From contig JASCOH010000012.1 in assembly GCA_029959295.1 (NCBI GenBank), positions 1 through 64,000 of the forward strand: a stretch of 64,000 nucleotides of DNA, written 5' to 3'. The translations under genes were made by a program, and so were the position numbers. The notes beneath the pieces were generated by a model. That model did not search any database. It saw only the letters and a program-made list of their open reading frames with translations, and had not been told where the DNA came from. Of the stretch, positions 24,562 through 34,395 are shown one piece after another (position 1 is the stretch's first letter; each line of letters begins with the position of its first letter). The DNA is from Flavobacteriaceae bacterium PS02334. GTDB taxonomy: Bacteria > Bacteroidota > Bacteroidia > Flavobacteriales > Flavobacteriaceae.

Positions 24562-26256
24562 ATGATAAATAACCTCACACCATTTTTCATCATTTTGATG
24601 ATGACTACTTTTGGCTTTTCCCAGCAAAAAAGAAATGCTTTGCCTGATTCTTTAAAGAATAAATCCTACGAGTATTTAGATAAGAGAATAGATGCTTTCG
24701 AGCAGGATACTTTAATGGCTAAATTTTATCTCAATTCTTATTTAGAAAAGGCAAAAACGGATAAAAATTTTAGCCAGATGGTAAACGCATATTCTAACAT
24801 GCTGTTTTTTGTTCCTGAACAGTCAAAATATGCTTATGCAGATAGTATTGTTTCAACAGCCAAGCTGACAAAGGATAAAAACCTTATTGGTTCTGCCTAT
24901 ATTTCTAAGGGGAATTTTTATTATTCCATTAAAAACTATGTCCAGGCTTTAAATTTTTATCTAAAAGCAAGCAATTATGTTTCTGAATCAGATGCATATC
25001 TCCAGTATGAATTAAAATACCATATCGCTGGAATAAAGTTGCATCTGGGCTTTAGCGATGAAGCATTGATATTGCTTAAAGATTGCGTTGAGTTTTTTAA
25101 AAAATCTAACGAATATGATTATCAAAGAGGTTATCTAAATTCATTGCATTCGCTTGGGTTGGTTTATAATCGCCTAGGAAAATATGATTTAAGTTCTGAA
25201 ACTAATGATTTTGCAATAAAGGAAGCCCAGAGAATAGGCGTTCCGCTTACCTTAAATTATATAATTCATTCTGAAGGAGTCAATCAATATTTCAAAAAAA
25301 ACTATTCCGTTGCAATTGAAAATATTCAAAAAGCATTGCCGGCAATTAGAAGAAATAATGATTTTGCCAACGAAGCTGTTGGATATTTTTATATTGGAAA
25401 ATGTTATTGGGATCAAAATCAGCCAGAAAAAGCATTGCCCTATTTCAAAAAAGTGGATCGCGCTTTTGCTGAAAAAAAATACATACGTCCTGATTTGAGA
25501 GAGAATTATGAATTGCTTGTAGGCTATTATAAAAAAAATGGAGATGTGAAAAATCAACTTTATTATATCAATAGATTAATGAAGGCTGACAGCTTGTTAA
25601 ATGCCAATTTTAAATATATGTCTGGAAAAATCCATAAAGAATATGATACAAAATCATTGCGTTATGCAAAACAACAAATCGAAAAAGAACTAGCAGGTAA
25701 AGAAAAAGTAACCGTTTTTTTGTATTGTTCCATTGCCTTCCTGTTTTTTTTAACATTGTATTTTTTCTATCGTTATTATAACAACCAGAAACAATATCGC
25801 CAAAAATTTGAAAAATTAATGGAAGATCAAAAAGTACAGCAAAATAAAGAAGAGATAGTGGAACAAAAAAAGGAAACAGAGAGAAAAGAATTGGATATAA
25901 ATTCAGAAGTGGTTCGGTCTATTTTGAAAGAGTTGGAAAAATTTGAGGCCAAAAAGAAATTCTTGGAAAAAGATTTGACCTTGGTAAATTTAGCCTCATC
26001 CTTTAATACAAATTCAAATTATCTCTCTAAAGTCATCAACTATTACAGAAATAAAAATTATACGACTTATCTCAATGACTTGAGGATTGTTTATATAGTA
26101 AATCTTTTGAGAACCGAATCAAAATTTCGTAATTATACTATTAAAGCGCTGGCTGAGGAATCTGGATTTAGTACTCCTCAGCATTTTTCGAAAGCTTTTT
26201 TTTCAACTACAGGAATATATCCTTCCTATTTTTTAAATGAATTAAGCAAGAACTAA
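24562..26256 (+). CDS. Membrane-anchored TPR/AraC-family transcriptional regulator
   Basis: 564 residues. An N-terminal signal-like segment (NLTPFFIILMMTTFGFSQ) is followed by a periplasmic helical repeat region of TPR type (about 40-370, e.g. SLGLVYNRLGKYDLSSE, YFYIGKCYWDQNQPEKALPYFKK). A transmembrane helix (VTVFLYCSIAFLFFLTLYFFY, about 382-402), a coiled coil and a C-terminal AraC-type double helix-turn-helix (about 470-564, IKALAEESGFSTPQHFSKAFFSTTGIYPSYF) follow. The layout suggests sensing in the periplasm and DNA binding in the cytoplasm. It faces the uncharacterised secreted-protein cluster, which may be its target. Confidence 0.9.
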   Translation: MINNLTPFFIILMMTTFGFSQQKRNALPDSLKNKSYEYLDKRIDAFEQDTLMAKFYLNSYLEKAKTDKNFSQMVNAYSNMLFFVPEQSKYAYADSIVSTAKLTKDKNLIGSAYISKGNFYYSIKNYVQALNFYLKASNYVSESDAYLQYELKYHIAGIKLHLGFSDEALILLKDCVEFFKKSNEYDYQRGYLNSLHSLGLVYNRLGKYDLSSETNDFAIKEAQRIGVPLTLNYIIHSEGVNQYFKKNYSVAIENIQKALPAIRRNNDFANEAVGYFYIGKCYWDQNQPEKALPYFKKVDRAFAEKKYIRPDLRENYELLVGYYKKNGDVKNQLYYINRLMKADSLLNANFKYMSGKIHKEYDTKSLRYAKQQIEKELAGKEKVTVFLYCSIAFLFFLTLYFFYRYYNNQKQYRQKFEKLMEDQKVQQNKEEIVEQKKETERKELDINSEVVRSILKELEKFEAKKKFLEKDLTLVNLASSFNTNSNYLSKVINYYRNKNYTTYLNDLRIVYIVNLLRTESKFRNYTIKALAEESGFSTPQHFSKAFFSTTGIYPSYFLNELSKN

Positions 26257-26289
26257 AAAAATCTAGATTCATATTGAGTTTTTTTAGTT

Positions 26290-27462
26290 TTATTCTAATA
26301 ATTTTATTACTTTTTCTTCTTTTGAAGTTAGCAACATAATATTGCTGGTTTTCCAATATTCGCTTTGGAAATTGTTTCCGGCTTCAGACAAACTTTTGTG
26401 CTTGTAACGCGTTTTTTTATCTAAATCAAATTCTCCTTCTTTATAATCCATCATCACGAAATCATTCACAAATTCAAAAGTGTCATCAAAGTTTTTCTTA
26501 GTTTTCACATAGAAATTTATACGCGATTGGCTGTAAGTCATTACATATTTTTCGCCGTCAATTTTAAAATTTGTTTTTTTCGCATGTTCGTTGATTTTGA
26601 TTTTTGCAATCAACAAATTGTATAGTTTGCTGTATTTTTGATGTTCAGGAGATTTTTTCAAATCGATTTCTAAAATCAGTTTTGTTTTTGAATCATAAGT
26701 CACAGAACCTACATAAAGGTCTGATTCTACTTCAGTTTTCGGAATTACCTTAATGATTTCCAGCGCATTTCCGGCATTATCAGATTTTGTACGCAATTCA
26801 AAATCATAATCTTTATTGTTCAGCAGGCTTTTTACGGTTTTAAAATCATAAGCTTCTTCCATGGCTTCCCGAATATCAAAAAAAGTAATAGATTCTTTTC
26901 TGTCATTTATTGTTGCTTCATCCTTCTTTTCGTTCAATTTGAAAGTACGGCTCTGTTTTACATATAGATCTGAAGCGCCACTTTTTCTTTTGATATAATA
27001 ATCTAAAAGTCCGTCAGAAAACTTTACAAATTTTCCGTTTAAATTGATGAATTCTCTTCCGTAAGTATTAATTAAAAGCGATTTTTCAAGTCTTTTTTTG
27101 GAAGCATTTAATACGTCAGCAAGAATTTTATTGACAGGTTTGCTTGTTACAACGACTTCTTCTAATTCATAACCGGCTGGTTCTAAATGAATTTCAAGAT
27201 CATTTTTTCCAGATTCTAAATTGTAAGATGAGACTTTGTAATTTATATGATTTAACAACAAAGCCTTTGTTTCATTCGGAACCGTAATTCTGAATTTACC
27301 CTCCTCATTTGTAATTGTCCCGATATTTGAATTTTCTACGCCAATAGAAACCATTTCAATCGGAAGATTTGTTCCGGTTTCTCGAATAATTCCCGTGTAA
27401 ATTTTATTTTGTGAAAAGCCTAAAAAGGGCAGAAGCAAAAATAAATGTAATAGTTTTTTCAT
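26290..27462 (-). CDS. Carboxypeptidase-regulatory-like domain protein
   Basis: 390 residues with a signal peptide (KKLLHLFLLLPFLGFSQ). Residues about 20-95 form a CarboxypepD_reg-like beta domain (YTGIIRETGTNLPIEMVSIGVENSNIGTITNEEGKFRI), which in Bacteroidetes precedes TonB-dependent receptors and other envelope proteins. Here no beta-barrel follows: the rest (about 100-390) is a beta-rich domain of unknown function. Envelope location inferred. Confidence 0.8.
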   Translation of the reverse strand: MKKLLHLFLLLPFLGFSQNKIYTGIIRETGTNLPIEMVSIGVENSNIGTITNEEGKFRITVPNETKALLLNHINYKVSSYNLESGKNDLEIHLEPAGYELEEVVVTSKPVNKILADVLNASKKRLEKSLLINTYGREFINLNGKFVKFSDGLLDYYIKRKSGASDLYVKQSRTFKLNEKKDEATINDRKESITFFDIREAMEEAYDFKTVKSLLNNKDYDFELRTKSDNAGNALEIIKVIPKTEVESDLYVGSVTYDSKTKLILEIDLKKSPEHQKYSKLYNLLIAKIKINEHAKKTNFKIDGEKYVMTYSQSRINFYVKTKKNFDDTFEFVNDFVMMDYKEGEFDLDKKTRYKHKSLSEAGNNFQSEYWKTSNIMLLTSKEEKVIKLLE

Positions 27463-27533
27463 GATGATTTGGTATTTTTTTGGTTTTGTAATTTAGTATT
27501 TTAAGAATAACTTAACAAGTTTTATACCAAATA

Positions 27534-27566
27534 AAAAAGCCCCAGATTTCTCTGAGGCTTTCCTGT
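27534..27566 (-). terminator. Terminator after aspS
   Basis: AAAGCCCCAGA and TCTGAGGCTTT pair with one mismatch around a TTTC loop; the minus strand continues into T residues. Confidence 0.7.
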
Positions 27567-27581
27567 ATTTTTGAAAAATAA

Positions 27582-29327
27582 TTATTTTAATCTGATATGC
27601 AATTCTTCCAATTGTTTGTTGTCAATTACTGAAGGCGCGTCAATCATGACATCGCGTCCAGAATTGTTTTTTGGGAAAGCAATAAAGTCACGAATCGTTT
27701 CTTGGCCTCCTAAAATGGCAACCAATCTATCCAAGCCAAAAGCCAAACCTCCGTGTGGTGGTGCTCCAAACTGGAAAGCATCCATCAAGAAACCGAATTG
27801 TGCTTTTGCTTCTTCTTCAGTAAATCCTAAATATTTGAACATCAATTGTTGTGTAGCCTTGTCGTGAATACGGATAGAACCACCGCCAATTTCATTTCCG
27901 TTTAAAACCATGTCATACGCGTTTGCACGAACTTTTCCTGGATCAGTTTCAAGCAAAGCCATATCTTCTGGTTTTGGAGATGTAAACGGATGGTGCATTG
28001 CGTGCCATCTTCCATTTTCTTCGTCTTGTTCCAAAAGAGGGAAATCTACAACCCAAAGCGGTGCGAAAACTTCCGGATTTCTCAATCCTAAGCGTGTTGC
28101 CAATTCCATACGCAAAGCGCTCAATTGTGCTCTGGTTTTATTTGCCGGACCTGAAAGAACTAAAATCAAATCGCCTGGTTTTGCTCCTGTAATTGCTGCC
28201 CATTTTTTCAAATCTTCTTGATCGTAGAATTTATCTACCGAAGATTTTATGCTTCCGTCCAATTCATATTTGGCATAAACCATTCCTGAAGCACCCACTT
28301 GAGGACGTTTTACCCAGTCAATTAAATTATCGATTTCTTTTCTTGTAAATGATGCGCAATCTGGCGCTGCAATTCCAACTACCAATTCGGCAGCATTAAA
28401 AACAGGAAATTCTTTATGTTGCGAAACTTCGTTCAACTCGCCAAATTCCATCCCGAAACGGATGTCTGGTTTGTCGTTTCCGTAAGTTTTCATGGCATAA
28501 TCGTAGGTAATTCTTGGGAATTTATCTACTTCGATGCCTTTTATTGTAGAAAGCAAATGACGTGTCAATCCTTCAAAAACATTCAAGATGTCTTCTTGTT
28601 CCACAAACGCCATTTCGCAATCGATTTGTGTAAATTCTGGCTGTCTGTCCGCTCTCAAATCCTCGTCACGGAAGCATTTCACAATTTGGAAATATTTGTC
28701 CATGCCTCCAACCATCAACAATTGCTTGAAAGTTTGTGGCGATTGTGGCAAGGCATAAAATTGACCTTCGTTCATTCTACTTGGAACTACGAAATCTCTC
28801 GCGCCTTCCGGAGTCGATTTGATTAAATAAGGAGTTTCTACTTCACAGAAATCCAAATCAGATAAATATTTACGAACTTCCATCGCCACTTTATGACGGA
28901 AAAGCAAGCTGTTCTTTACCGGATTTCTTCGGATATCCAAGTAGCGGTATTTCATTCTGATGTCTTCGCCACCGTCAGTTTCGTCTTCGATTGTAAAAGG
29001 TGGTGTCAACGCTGCGTTTAAAACAGTCATTTCAGTTACTAAAATCTCGATATCTCCAGTAGACATATTTTTGTTTTTAGCTTCGCGCTCAATCACGTTT
29101 CCTTTTACTTGAATCACAAATTCTCTTCCAAGGGTTTTTGCTAGTTCAAAAACTGTTCTATCAGTACGACTTTCGTCGAAAATCAACTGCGTGATGCCAT
29201 AACGGTCGCGCAAATCAACCCAATTCATAAATCCTTTGTCGCGTGATTTCTGAACCCAACCCGCAAGAGTAACTTCGGTATTAATATGTGAAGCGTTTAA
29301 TTCTCCACAATTATGACTTCTATACAT
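27582..29327 (-). CDS. aspS: Aspartyl-tRNA synthetase
   Basis: Charges tRNA-Asp. I take the Met at 29327 ([13 protein letters not shown], 581 residues), since this is the usual start; the seven codons upstream are not conserved in kind. The OB-fold anticodon-binding domain comes first ([26 protein letters not shown]). The catalytic core has [18 protein letters not shown] (motif 2) and [15 protein letters not shown] (motif 3). The GAD insertion marks the bacterial type. Confidence 0.97.
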   Translation of the reverse strand: MYRSHNCGELNASHINTEVTLAGWVQKSRDKGFMNWVDLRDRYGITQLIFDESRTDRTVFELAKTLGREFVIQVKGNVIEREAKNKNMSTGDIEILVTEMTVLNAALTPPFTIEDETDGGEDIRMKYRYLDIRRNPVKNSLLFRHKVAMEVRKYLSDLDFCEVETPYLIKSTPEGARDFVVPSRMNEGQFYALPQSPQTFKQLLMVGGMDKYFQIVKCFRDEDLRADRQPEFTQIDCEMAFVEQEDILNVFEGLTRHLLSTIKGIEVDKFPRITYDYAMKTYGNDKPDIRFGMEFGELNEVSQHKEFPVFNAAELVVGIAAPDCASFTRKEIDNLIDWVKRPQVGASGMVYAKYELDGSIKSSVDKFYDQEDLKKWAAITGAKPGDLILVLSGPANKTRAQLSALRMELATRLGLRNPEVFAPLWVVDFPLLEQDEENGRWHAMHHPFTSPKPEDMALLETDPGKVRANAYDMVLNGNEIGGGSIRIHDKATQQLMFKYLGFTEEEAKAQFGFLMDAFQFGAPPHGGLAFGLDRLVAILGGQETIRDFIAFPKNNSGRDVMIDAPSVIDNKQLEELHIRLK

Positions 29328-29345
29328 GATCAAAATTTTAGATGG

Positions 29346-29353
29346 CAAATTTA
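29346..29353 (-). promoter_or_regulatory. Candidate -7 element of aspS
   Basis: Reads TAAATTTG on the minus strand, 18 bases before the chosen aspS start. No clear -33 box. It supports the shorter start. Confidence 0.4.
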
Positions 29354-29433
29354 GTGATAATTGTGAATTAAGGATGATAAACTTGAATTTTAAAAGTAAG
29401 AAATTTTAAAGAAGTGATTCAAGTTTATGCAAA

Positions 29434-29462
29434 TAAAAAAAGCTGCCTTTTCAGACAGCTTA
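29434..29462 (-). terminator. Terminator of the lipoprotein gene
   Basis: AAGCTG and CAGCTT form a short stem around a 10-base loop; on the minus strand it runs into seven T residues. Confidence 0.65.
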
Positions 29463-29484
29463 GTTTTCTTGTTCAAGCCAAAAA

Positions 29485-29889
29485 TTATTTTACGGCTTGT
29501 GCTTGAGCATTTGCTAACGCTGTAGCAAAATCAGCCCATTTTTTTGCATCTTCTGGTGTCATTTTAGCAGCAGCAGCTTGAGCTTTAGAAGTCCATTCTG
29601 TAGCTTTTCCTTGCAATTCAGCAATTTTAGCAGCATCTTTATCTTGAGCCGCTTTAATTACGTCTTCTGAGTATTTTGCATAGTCAGAAGCAAATTTTTG
29701 CAATTCATCATTGCTAAAAGTAGGAACTTCAACAGTTGTTGTAGTTTTTGTTTCCTCAACTACTGGTGCTTCAGTTTCAGCAACCGTTGTTGAATCTGTA
29801 GTTTCAGTTTCTACTTTTACTTCATCTTTTTTGCAAGATACCATTGTTGTTAAACCAACCACTGATAATGCGAATAATACTTTTTTCAT
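29485..29889 (-). CDS. Small Thr/Ala/Lys-rich lipoprotein
   Basis: 134 residues with the lipobox MVSC (Cys19) after a signal peptide. The N-terminal part of the mature protein is a low-complexity Thr/Glu/Val linker (ETETTDSTTVAETEAPVVEETKTTTTVEV). The C-terminal 75 residues are an Ala/Lys-rich helix-forming region. Envelope lipoprotein of unknown role. Confidence 0.8.
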   Translation of the reverse strand: MKKVLFALSVVGLTTMVSCKKDEVKVETETTDSTTVAETEAPVVEETKTTTTVEVPTFSNDELQKFASDYAKYSEDVIKAAQDKDAAKIAELQGKATEWTSKAQAAAAKMTPEDAKKWADFATALANAQAQAVK

Positions 29890-30097
29890 AAAAAATTAAT
29901 AATTAAAATTTAGTATTATAAATGTAAGGAATTAATCTGTACGAATTACTTGTTTTTTGCAAAAATGTTCTTTCAATTGTTATTAACAGATAAAAAAAAC
30001 TTGAATTTTTTAATTTTTAGAAATACTTCCAATGTTAAGTTTTTAGTCAATGTTATCAAATTGTTATGTAAAAGTTTTTTTAATGTAAACTTATTTT

Positions 30098-30105
30098 TAT
30101 ATTTG
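30098..30105 (+). promoter_or_regulatory. Candidate -7 element of the MORN-type gene
   Basis: TATATTTG, a perfect TAnnTTTG match, 34 bases upstream of the start codon at 30140. The -33 region is T-rich but not exact. Confidence 0.5.
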
Positions 30106-30139
30106 ATAAAGAATTTACAAACTTTAAAATACTAAGACA

Positions 30140-30487
30140 ATGAAAAAGTACATGTTAATCGGGATTATGCTAGTATCAGGAGTTACTTTTGCACAAGAAA
30201 CTGCGCACAAATATGAAATCGTTGATAATACTGTAAAAGCTACTTATTTTCATGAAAATGGAAAAGTTAGCCAAGAAGGTTTTTACAAAGATGGCAAAGT
30301 TCACGGCAAATGGATCTCTTATGACGAAAGCGGCAATAAAAAATCCTTAGGCGAATATTCAAATGGACAAAAAACCGGAAAATGGTTTTTTTGGACTGAC
30401 AATAATTTAAGCGAAGTTGATTATTCTGACAGCAGAGTAGCGCAGGTGAAAAACTGGAAGCAAGATGCTGTTGCCAACAGAAACTAA
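30140..30487 (+). CDS. Secreted MORN-repeat protein
   Basis: 115 residues, signal peptide to about residue 19 (VSGVTFAQ). Two or three MORN_2-type repeats follow: ATYFHENGKVSQEGFYKDGKVHGKWISYDESG and SLGEYSNGQKTGKWFFW. Such repeats occur in YwqK-family proteins. Whether this one works as an antitoxin or as an envelope protein cannot be told from sequence. It is monocistronic and ends in a shared terminator. Confidence 0.8.
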   Translation: MKKYMLIGIMLVSGVTFAQETAHKYEIVDNTVKATYFHENGKVSQEGFYKDGKVHGKWISYDESGNKKSLGEYSNGQKTGKWFFWTDNNLSEVDYSDSRVAQVKNWKQDAVANRN

Positions 30488-30504
30488 TTTTTGAGTTAAT
30501 TCAA

Positions 30505-30541
30505 AAGAAAATCCATTAGTGAAAGCTAATGGATTTTTTTA
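30505..30541. terminator. Bidirectional terminator
   Basis: AAAATCCATTAG and CTAATGGATTTTTTT form a 12-bp stem around a 6-base loop, between convergent genes. Confidence 0.85.
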
Positions 30542-30544
30542 TAC

Positions 30545-31108
30545 TTATTTTTTACTTCTGTCTGCTTTTCTGCTGTTGCCAATTTCTTTAAAAGAACGAA
30601 TCAATTTGTCCATTTGTGGGGCATATTTATCTTTATTTTTTTTCATGGTCCAAGTTACAATTTGGTAGAAGCTATCTTCTCCTTCAATGTATGCCATTTT
30701 GTAAAAGACATCAATATTGTTCTCCGGAATTGTGCCTGTCATTGAAAACGTCTTCGCTTTCAACCCGTTGATTTGTATATCTTTTACTGACTCAATCTCG
30801 GTGTTTTCCATTGTGCCTTCTATGTCAGCTGTCAAAATATTAAAATATCCTTGCAAGTCTGGAGTGTATCCTGCGTTCATTAAAATTTCGGAAAGCCCAA
30901 ACTTTGGCTCATCTACAACGACTACATAAAATTCTCTAAGCAAATTTTGGTATTGCAGTGAAGCGTCATCTTGAAGGCCAGTTCCTTTGGAAAGAAATGT
31001 GGGAAGTTCAATTGAGTATTTGTGAGCAATTGTAACCGTTTCTACTTCATCAGAAGAACCGCAAGAAAATATAAAAGCCAGCAGGCAAAGGAAAATTATC
31101 TTTTTCAT
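30545..31108 (-). CDS. Hypothetical lipoprotein
   Basis: The Met at 31108 (KKIIFLCLLAFIFSCGSS) begins a lipoprotein signal peptide with lipobox IFSC, so I prefer it over the upstream Met at 31126; 187 residues. The mature domain (HKYSIELPTFLSKGTGL ... FYQIVTWTMKKNKDKY) resembles small lipoproteins that measure like PsbP- or DUF1795-type folds. That assignment is uncertain. Confidence 0.7.
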   Translation of the reverse strand: MKKIIFLCLLAFIFSCGSSDEVETVTIAHKYSIELPTFLSKGTGLQDDASLQYQNLLREFYVVVVDEPKFGLSEILMNAGYTPDLQGYFNILTADIEGTMENTEIESVKDIQINGLKAKTFSMTGTIPENNIDVFYKMAYIEGEDSFYQIVTWTMKKNKDKYAPQMDKLIRSFKEIGNSRKADRSKK

Positions 31109-31321
31109 AGGATCTATTTGATGCAATATATAAAATTTGGCAATATTATCTTCTATAAAGTTTTCTGTTGGAAATAATAGTCAGATGAGTTTGGAGTTGT
31201 TTTTTTTAATTTTTTTTATAAAAAAGACATTTTATCGACTTTAATTGCGCTTCGTCGAATAAATTTAAAGCGTTTGTGAAATATGTTTACTTTAACCGGA
31301 GAATAGTAAATATTTTAGTAT

Positions 31322-34300
31322 ATGCTAGTAAACGATATCGATCCCATAAGAAAAAAAATAGTTGTAAAGATCCACAACTATGACAAGCACATCAACTTCA
31401 GTGCTTTGAAAATCAGACAGCAACTGCTTTCGCATGCCGAATTTGAATTTTTTTGGCGCATTTCAGACAAGATAACTACAGAGCCACTGGAAGATTTCGA
31501 ATCTTTCAAGAAATTCTTTGGGGCAGAGGTTATGTTTTCCTTTTTCAATTTCTTGACCCAAAAGGAAATGCTCTTTAAAGGACTTATCGACAGCATGGAA
31601 ATCAGGAACCAAGACGGGGCGAGTGCGGGTTTTTTGGTCAAGGGGCACAGTCACACGATTGTGATGGAAGATTTGAAATATAGTCGTATGCATCTGGGGA
31701 GAACGTTGCAGGAAATTGTAGCCGAAAGCCTTAAAGGGCAGGCCGTGGGCATGTGGGAAATTGAAGATATTGCGCCAGCCAATAACCAAATAATTGCGTC
31801 AAGCCTGCAAAGCAATGAGCACGGCTGGAAATATATCTGCCGACTGGCGAAAAATTATGGCGAGTGGCTTTACTGGGACGGGACGAGGCTGCAGTTTGGA
31901 AGGCTTAAGGATTCAAAAATGGTGCTGGTGAATGGCATTCATTTGAAAAGTTTTGGGATGGGAAGCCGGCTTGTGAGCAACAAATCTTCCTATTCAGGGT
32001 ATGATTATGAGGCTGGCGCTTTGATCGAAGGGCAATTAGAAAAGACGGATGATAATTTCAATGACAGCCTGATGAATACTTCATTGAATGCGCAGAAATT
32101 GCAATTTATCAGGAAAATGGATCGGGAAATTCCTTTTCATAGCTATAATTCGAATGCGCAGCATCAGTCAGATATTGACCAAATGAATAAGCTGGATGTG
32201 GCAGGAAAGGCGGCGGCGATGGTGACTTATAGTGTGGAAAGCCATGTTCCGGTTTATGTCGGGCATATTGTGACGGTAAAAAATAAGGCGGTCGATCATG
32301 TGATGATCGTGACAAAATCAGAAATCACGAGTATTGGTGTTGGGAATTTGGTTTGCAAGTTTGAAGCGATTCCTGCGGACGCTAAGCATCCGCCTTATAC
32401 AAATTCGGAGAAACATGGAAAGGCGAAGGCACAGCCAGCGGTGGTTTTGGAAAATAATGATCCAGCAGGAATGGGACGCGTGAGAGTGAAATATTTTTGG
32501 GGAAAATCTGATAATGAGAGCGACTGGCTGCGTGTGCAGACGGTGCATGGCGGAAGCGGAAAGGGTTTTTATTTTATTCCTGAGATTGGCGAGGAAGTTC
32601 GGGTTTGTTTTGAGGGCGGTAATCCGGATAGGGGTTTTGTCAGCGGGAGCAATTTTAATGGGAAGGAGATCAGCGGGTATTCAGATTCTGGGAATAATGT
32701 AAAGGCAATCCATACGCGGAGCGGGACGAAGATTTTATTGAATGACAGTGAAGGAAGTATTTTTATTGAAGACCCGAGTGGTAATACTTGGCTGATGGAC
32801 GGAAAGGGGAATATTGGGGTGAATGCGCCGAATGATATCAGCATGAATGCTGGGAATGATATTGATATTACTGTTGGCAACAACATGACTTTTAATGTTG
32901 GTAATAAGGCAATGCTGAATATTATGCAAATGATGCTTGTCAACACGCCTTTGCTGACGCAGATGGTTTCTGAAATGTTTCATACTCAGGCTGGAAAGGC
33001 ACTTATCAATTCTGAAAATGAAATCAGAATGGAAAGCCCTGAAATGTATGTGGCAGGACAAAAGAAACTGTTTCTGCATAGTGACGAGAGTGCAGTAATG
33101 AATTCTAAAGGAGTTACTGAAGTAAAGGGCAAATCAGGCAATAAATTAAGTAATACACCGACAAAGTATAAGAAAGTGCCTATTTGGATGGATTCAAGAT
33201 GTGTCATTAAATTTAGACCTAAAGATAATTGGACAGGCGAATTCGGGTTTGACTGGATGCGACTTAATGATACAAAGCTTAAGGGAGATGCTTCTTCTAA
33301 TGTATATAAGACAATTTCTTTAGATTACAACAAGCTAAAAGGCGTTTACCAGCAAAGAGTCTTTAAAAAGAAATCAGGTACAAAAACAATTATAGTAACT
33401 TATTTTATTCCATGGCTATGCTTGTTCCCAAAAGAAGTAACAAAAAATGGTAAGCAAGTTGCTACAACTTTTGGCAATACTACCGCTAAACTGCATTTGA
33501 CAATTACGATAGAAAATGAAGAGCCGATTCGAATAGAAATGGACTATGACAAAACTTTATTCAAATTAGACAAGGATTTATTGACTCCTAAAACCAAAGG
33601 CACGCATAGCGTAGAATTGACAATAACATGTCTTAAAGAATTTGATGTTGACAAAGATATCAAAGCGGTTTCTGTTTATAAAAACGCAAAAGGCGAAGAA
33701 GAAAAAGCACTTGCTGGAAAGATAATGGTTGTAAAAAACAAACAACGCTATCAGCAAAAGGTTGTTATTGTACAGGTTAGCACAAATTTAGGTAACGGAC
33801 TAAGAGAAGCTAGGCCAGTAGGAAGGAAGACTATGTTACAAAGATTCTTAAGACAAGCATTAGTCGAACCTAATTTTCAAACCCTAACTTTAAACTTAAG
33901 CTTAAATAGAAATCCGGTGACTAGAGTAGTAACCAACCTAAGAACTAATTTTAATAATATTGCCAATGCTACTGGTGGTAATATTCCAAATGGAGCAACT
34001 GATGCCATACAGGATTTCCTCAATGCGGAGCTTTATAAAAAATATGGCACAAGTTATCAAAAAGCATATAAGATATATTTTATTGATGAAGAAGCTGGAG
34101 ATGGGGGAGGTGGCTTAGGACTATATGGCAGAGCCTATGGAGTTCCTTCAGTTGCAAGATCTGTCGTAGTATATAGATCAGGATTTAGCGATACTACAAT
34201 TGCCCACGAAACGTTGCATGCAATGGGCCTTTCCCATCCTTTTCATGGAGGCACCCATATGTTTTCAAGAAGTACTACTGATAATATAATGGATTATTCA

Positions 34301-34390
34301 GATATTGAGGCAAGTCCTGCCATACCAGTAGTACAAACGTGGAAATGGCAATGGCCAGTTATCTATCCAAATGTTGAAACTGAAAAATAA
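31322..34390 (+). CDS. vgrG: T6SS VgrG spike with C-terminal metzincin-type protease domain
   Basis: 1022 residues. VgrG trimers tip the type VI secretion needle. The N-terminal gp27-like part (1-370) is followed by a gp5-like OB fold from about 371 (NDPAGMGRVRVKYFWG, WLRVQ, GKGFYFIPEIGEEVRV) and the beta-helix needle with GTKILLNDSEGS and NAPNDISMNAGNDIDIT (to about 613). The extension (615-1022) has an unrecognised linker (PIWMDSRCVIKFRPKDNWTG), a beta region and a protease signature: HETLHAMGLSH at 962-972 (HExxHxxGxxH) and Met-turn NIMDYS at 988-993. So it is probably a specialised toxin-bearing VgrG. G+C falls from about 50% in the core to about 30% in the extension. No tss core genes are in the window. 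Confidence 0.9.
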   Translation: MLVNDIDPIRKKIVVKIHNYDKHINFSALKIRQQLLSHAEFEFFWRISDKITTEPLEDFESFKKFFGAEVMFSFFNFLTQKEMLFKGLIDSMEIRNQDGASAGFLVKGHSHTIVMEDLKYSRMHLGRTLQEIVAESLKGQAVGMWEIEDIAPANNQIIASSLQSNEHGWKYICRLAKNYGEWLYWDGTRLQFGRLKDSKMVLVNGIHLKSFGMGSRLVSNKSSYSGYDYEAGALIEGQLEKTDDNFNDSLMNTSLNAQKLQFIRKMDREIPFHSYNSNAQHQSDIDQMNKLDVAGKAAAMVTYSVESHVPVYVGHIVTVKNKAVDHVMIVTKSEITSIGVGNLVCKFEAIPADAKHPPYTNSEKHGKAKAQPAVVLENNDPAGMGRVRVKYFWGKSDNESDWLRVQTVHGGSGKGFYFIPEIGEEVRVCFEGGNPDRGFVSGSNFNGKEISGYSDSGNNVKAIHTRSGTKILLNDSEGSIFIEDPSGNTWLMDGKGNIGVNAPNDISMNAGNDIDITVGNNMTFNVGNKAMLNIMQMMLVNTPLLTQMVSEMFHTQAGKALINSENEIRMESPEMYVAGQKKLFLHSDESAVMNSKGVTEVKGKSGNKLSNTPTKYKKVPIWMDSRCVIKFRPKDNWTGEFGFDWMRLNDTKLKGDASSNVYKTISLDYNKLKGVYQQRVFKKKSGTKTIIVTYFIPWLCLFPKEVTKNGKQVATTFGNTTAKLHLTITIENEEPIRIEMDYDKTLFKLDKDLLTPKTKGTHSVELTITCLKEFDVDKDIKAVSVYKNAKGEEEKALAGKIMVVKNKQRYQQKVVIVQVSTNLGNGLREARPVGRKTMLQRFLRQALVEPNFQTLTLNLSLNRNPVTRVVTNLRTNFNNIANATGGNIPNGATDAIQDFLNAELYKKYGTSYQKAYKIYFIDEEAGDGGGGLGLYGRAYGVPSVARSVVVYRSGFSDTTIAHETLHAMGLSHPFHGGTHMFSRSTTDNIMDYSDIEASPAIPVVQTWKWQWPVIYPNVETEK

Positions 34391-34395
34391 AATTT

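Noticed and set aside
32109-32948. Long minus-strand frames inside vgrG
   Set aside because: They are shadows of the high-G+C vgrG core and show no protein-like features.
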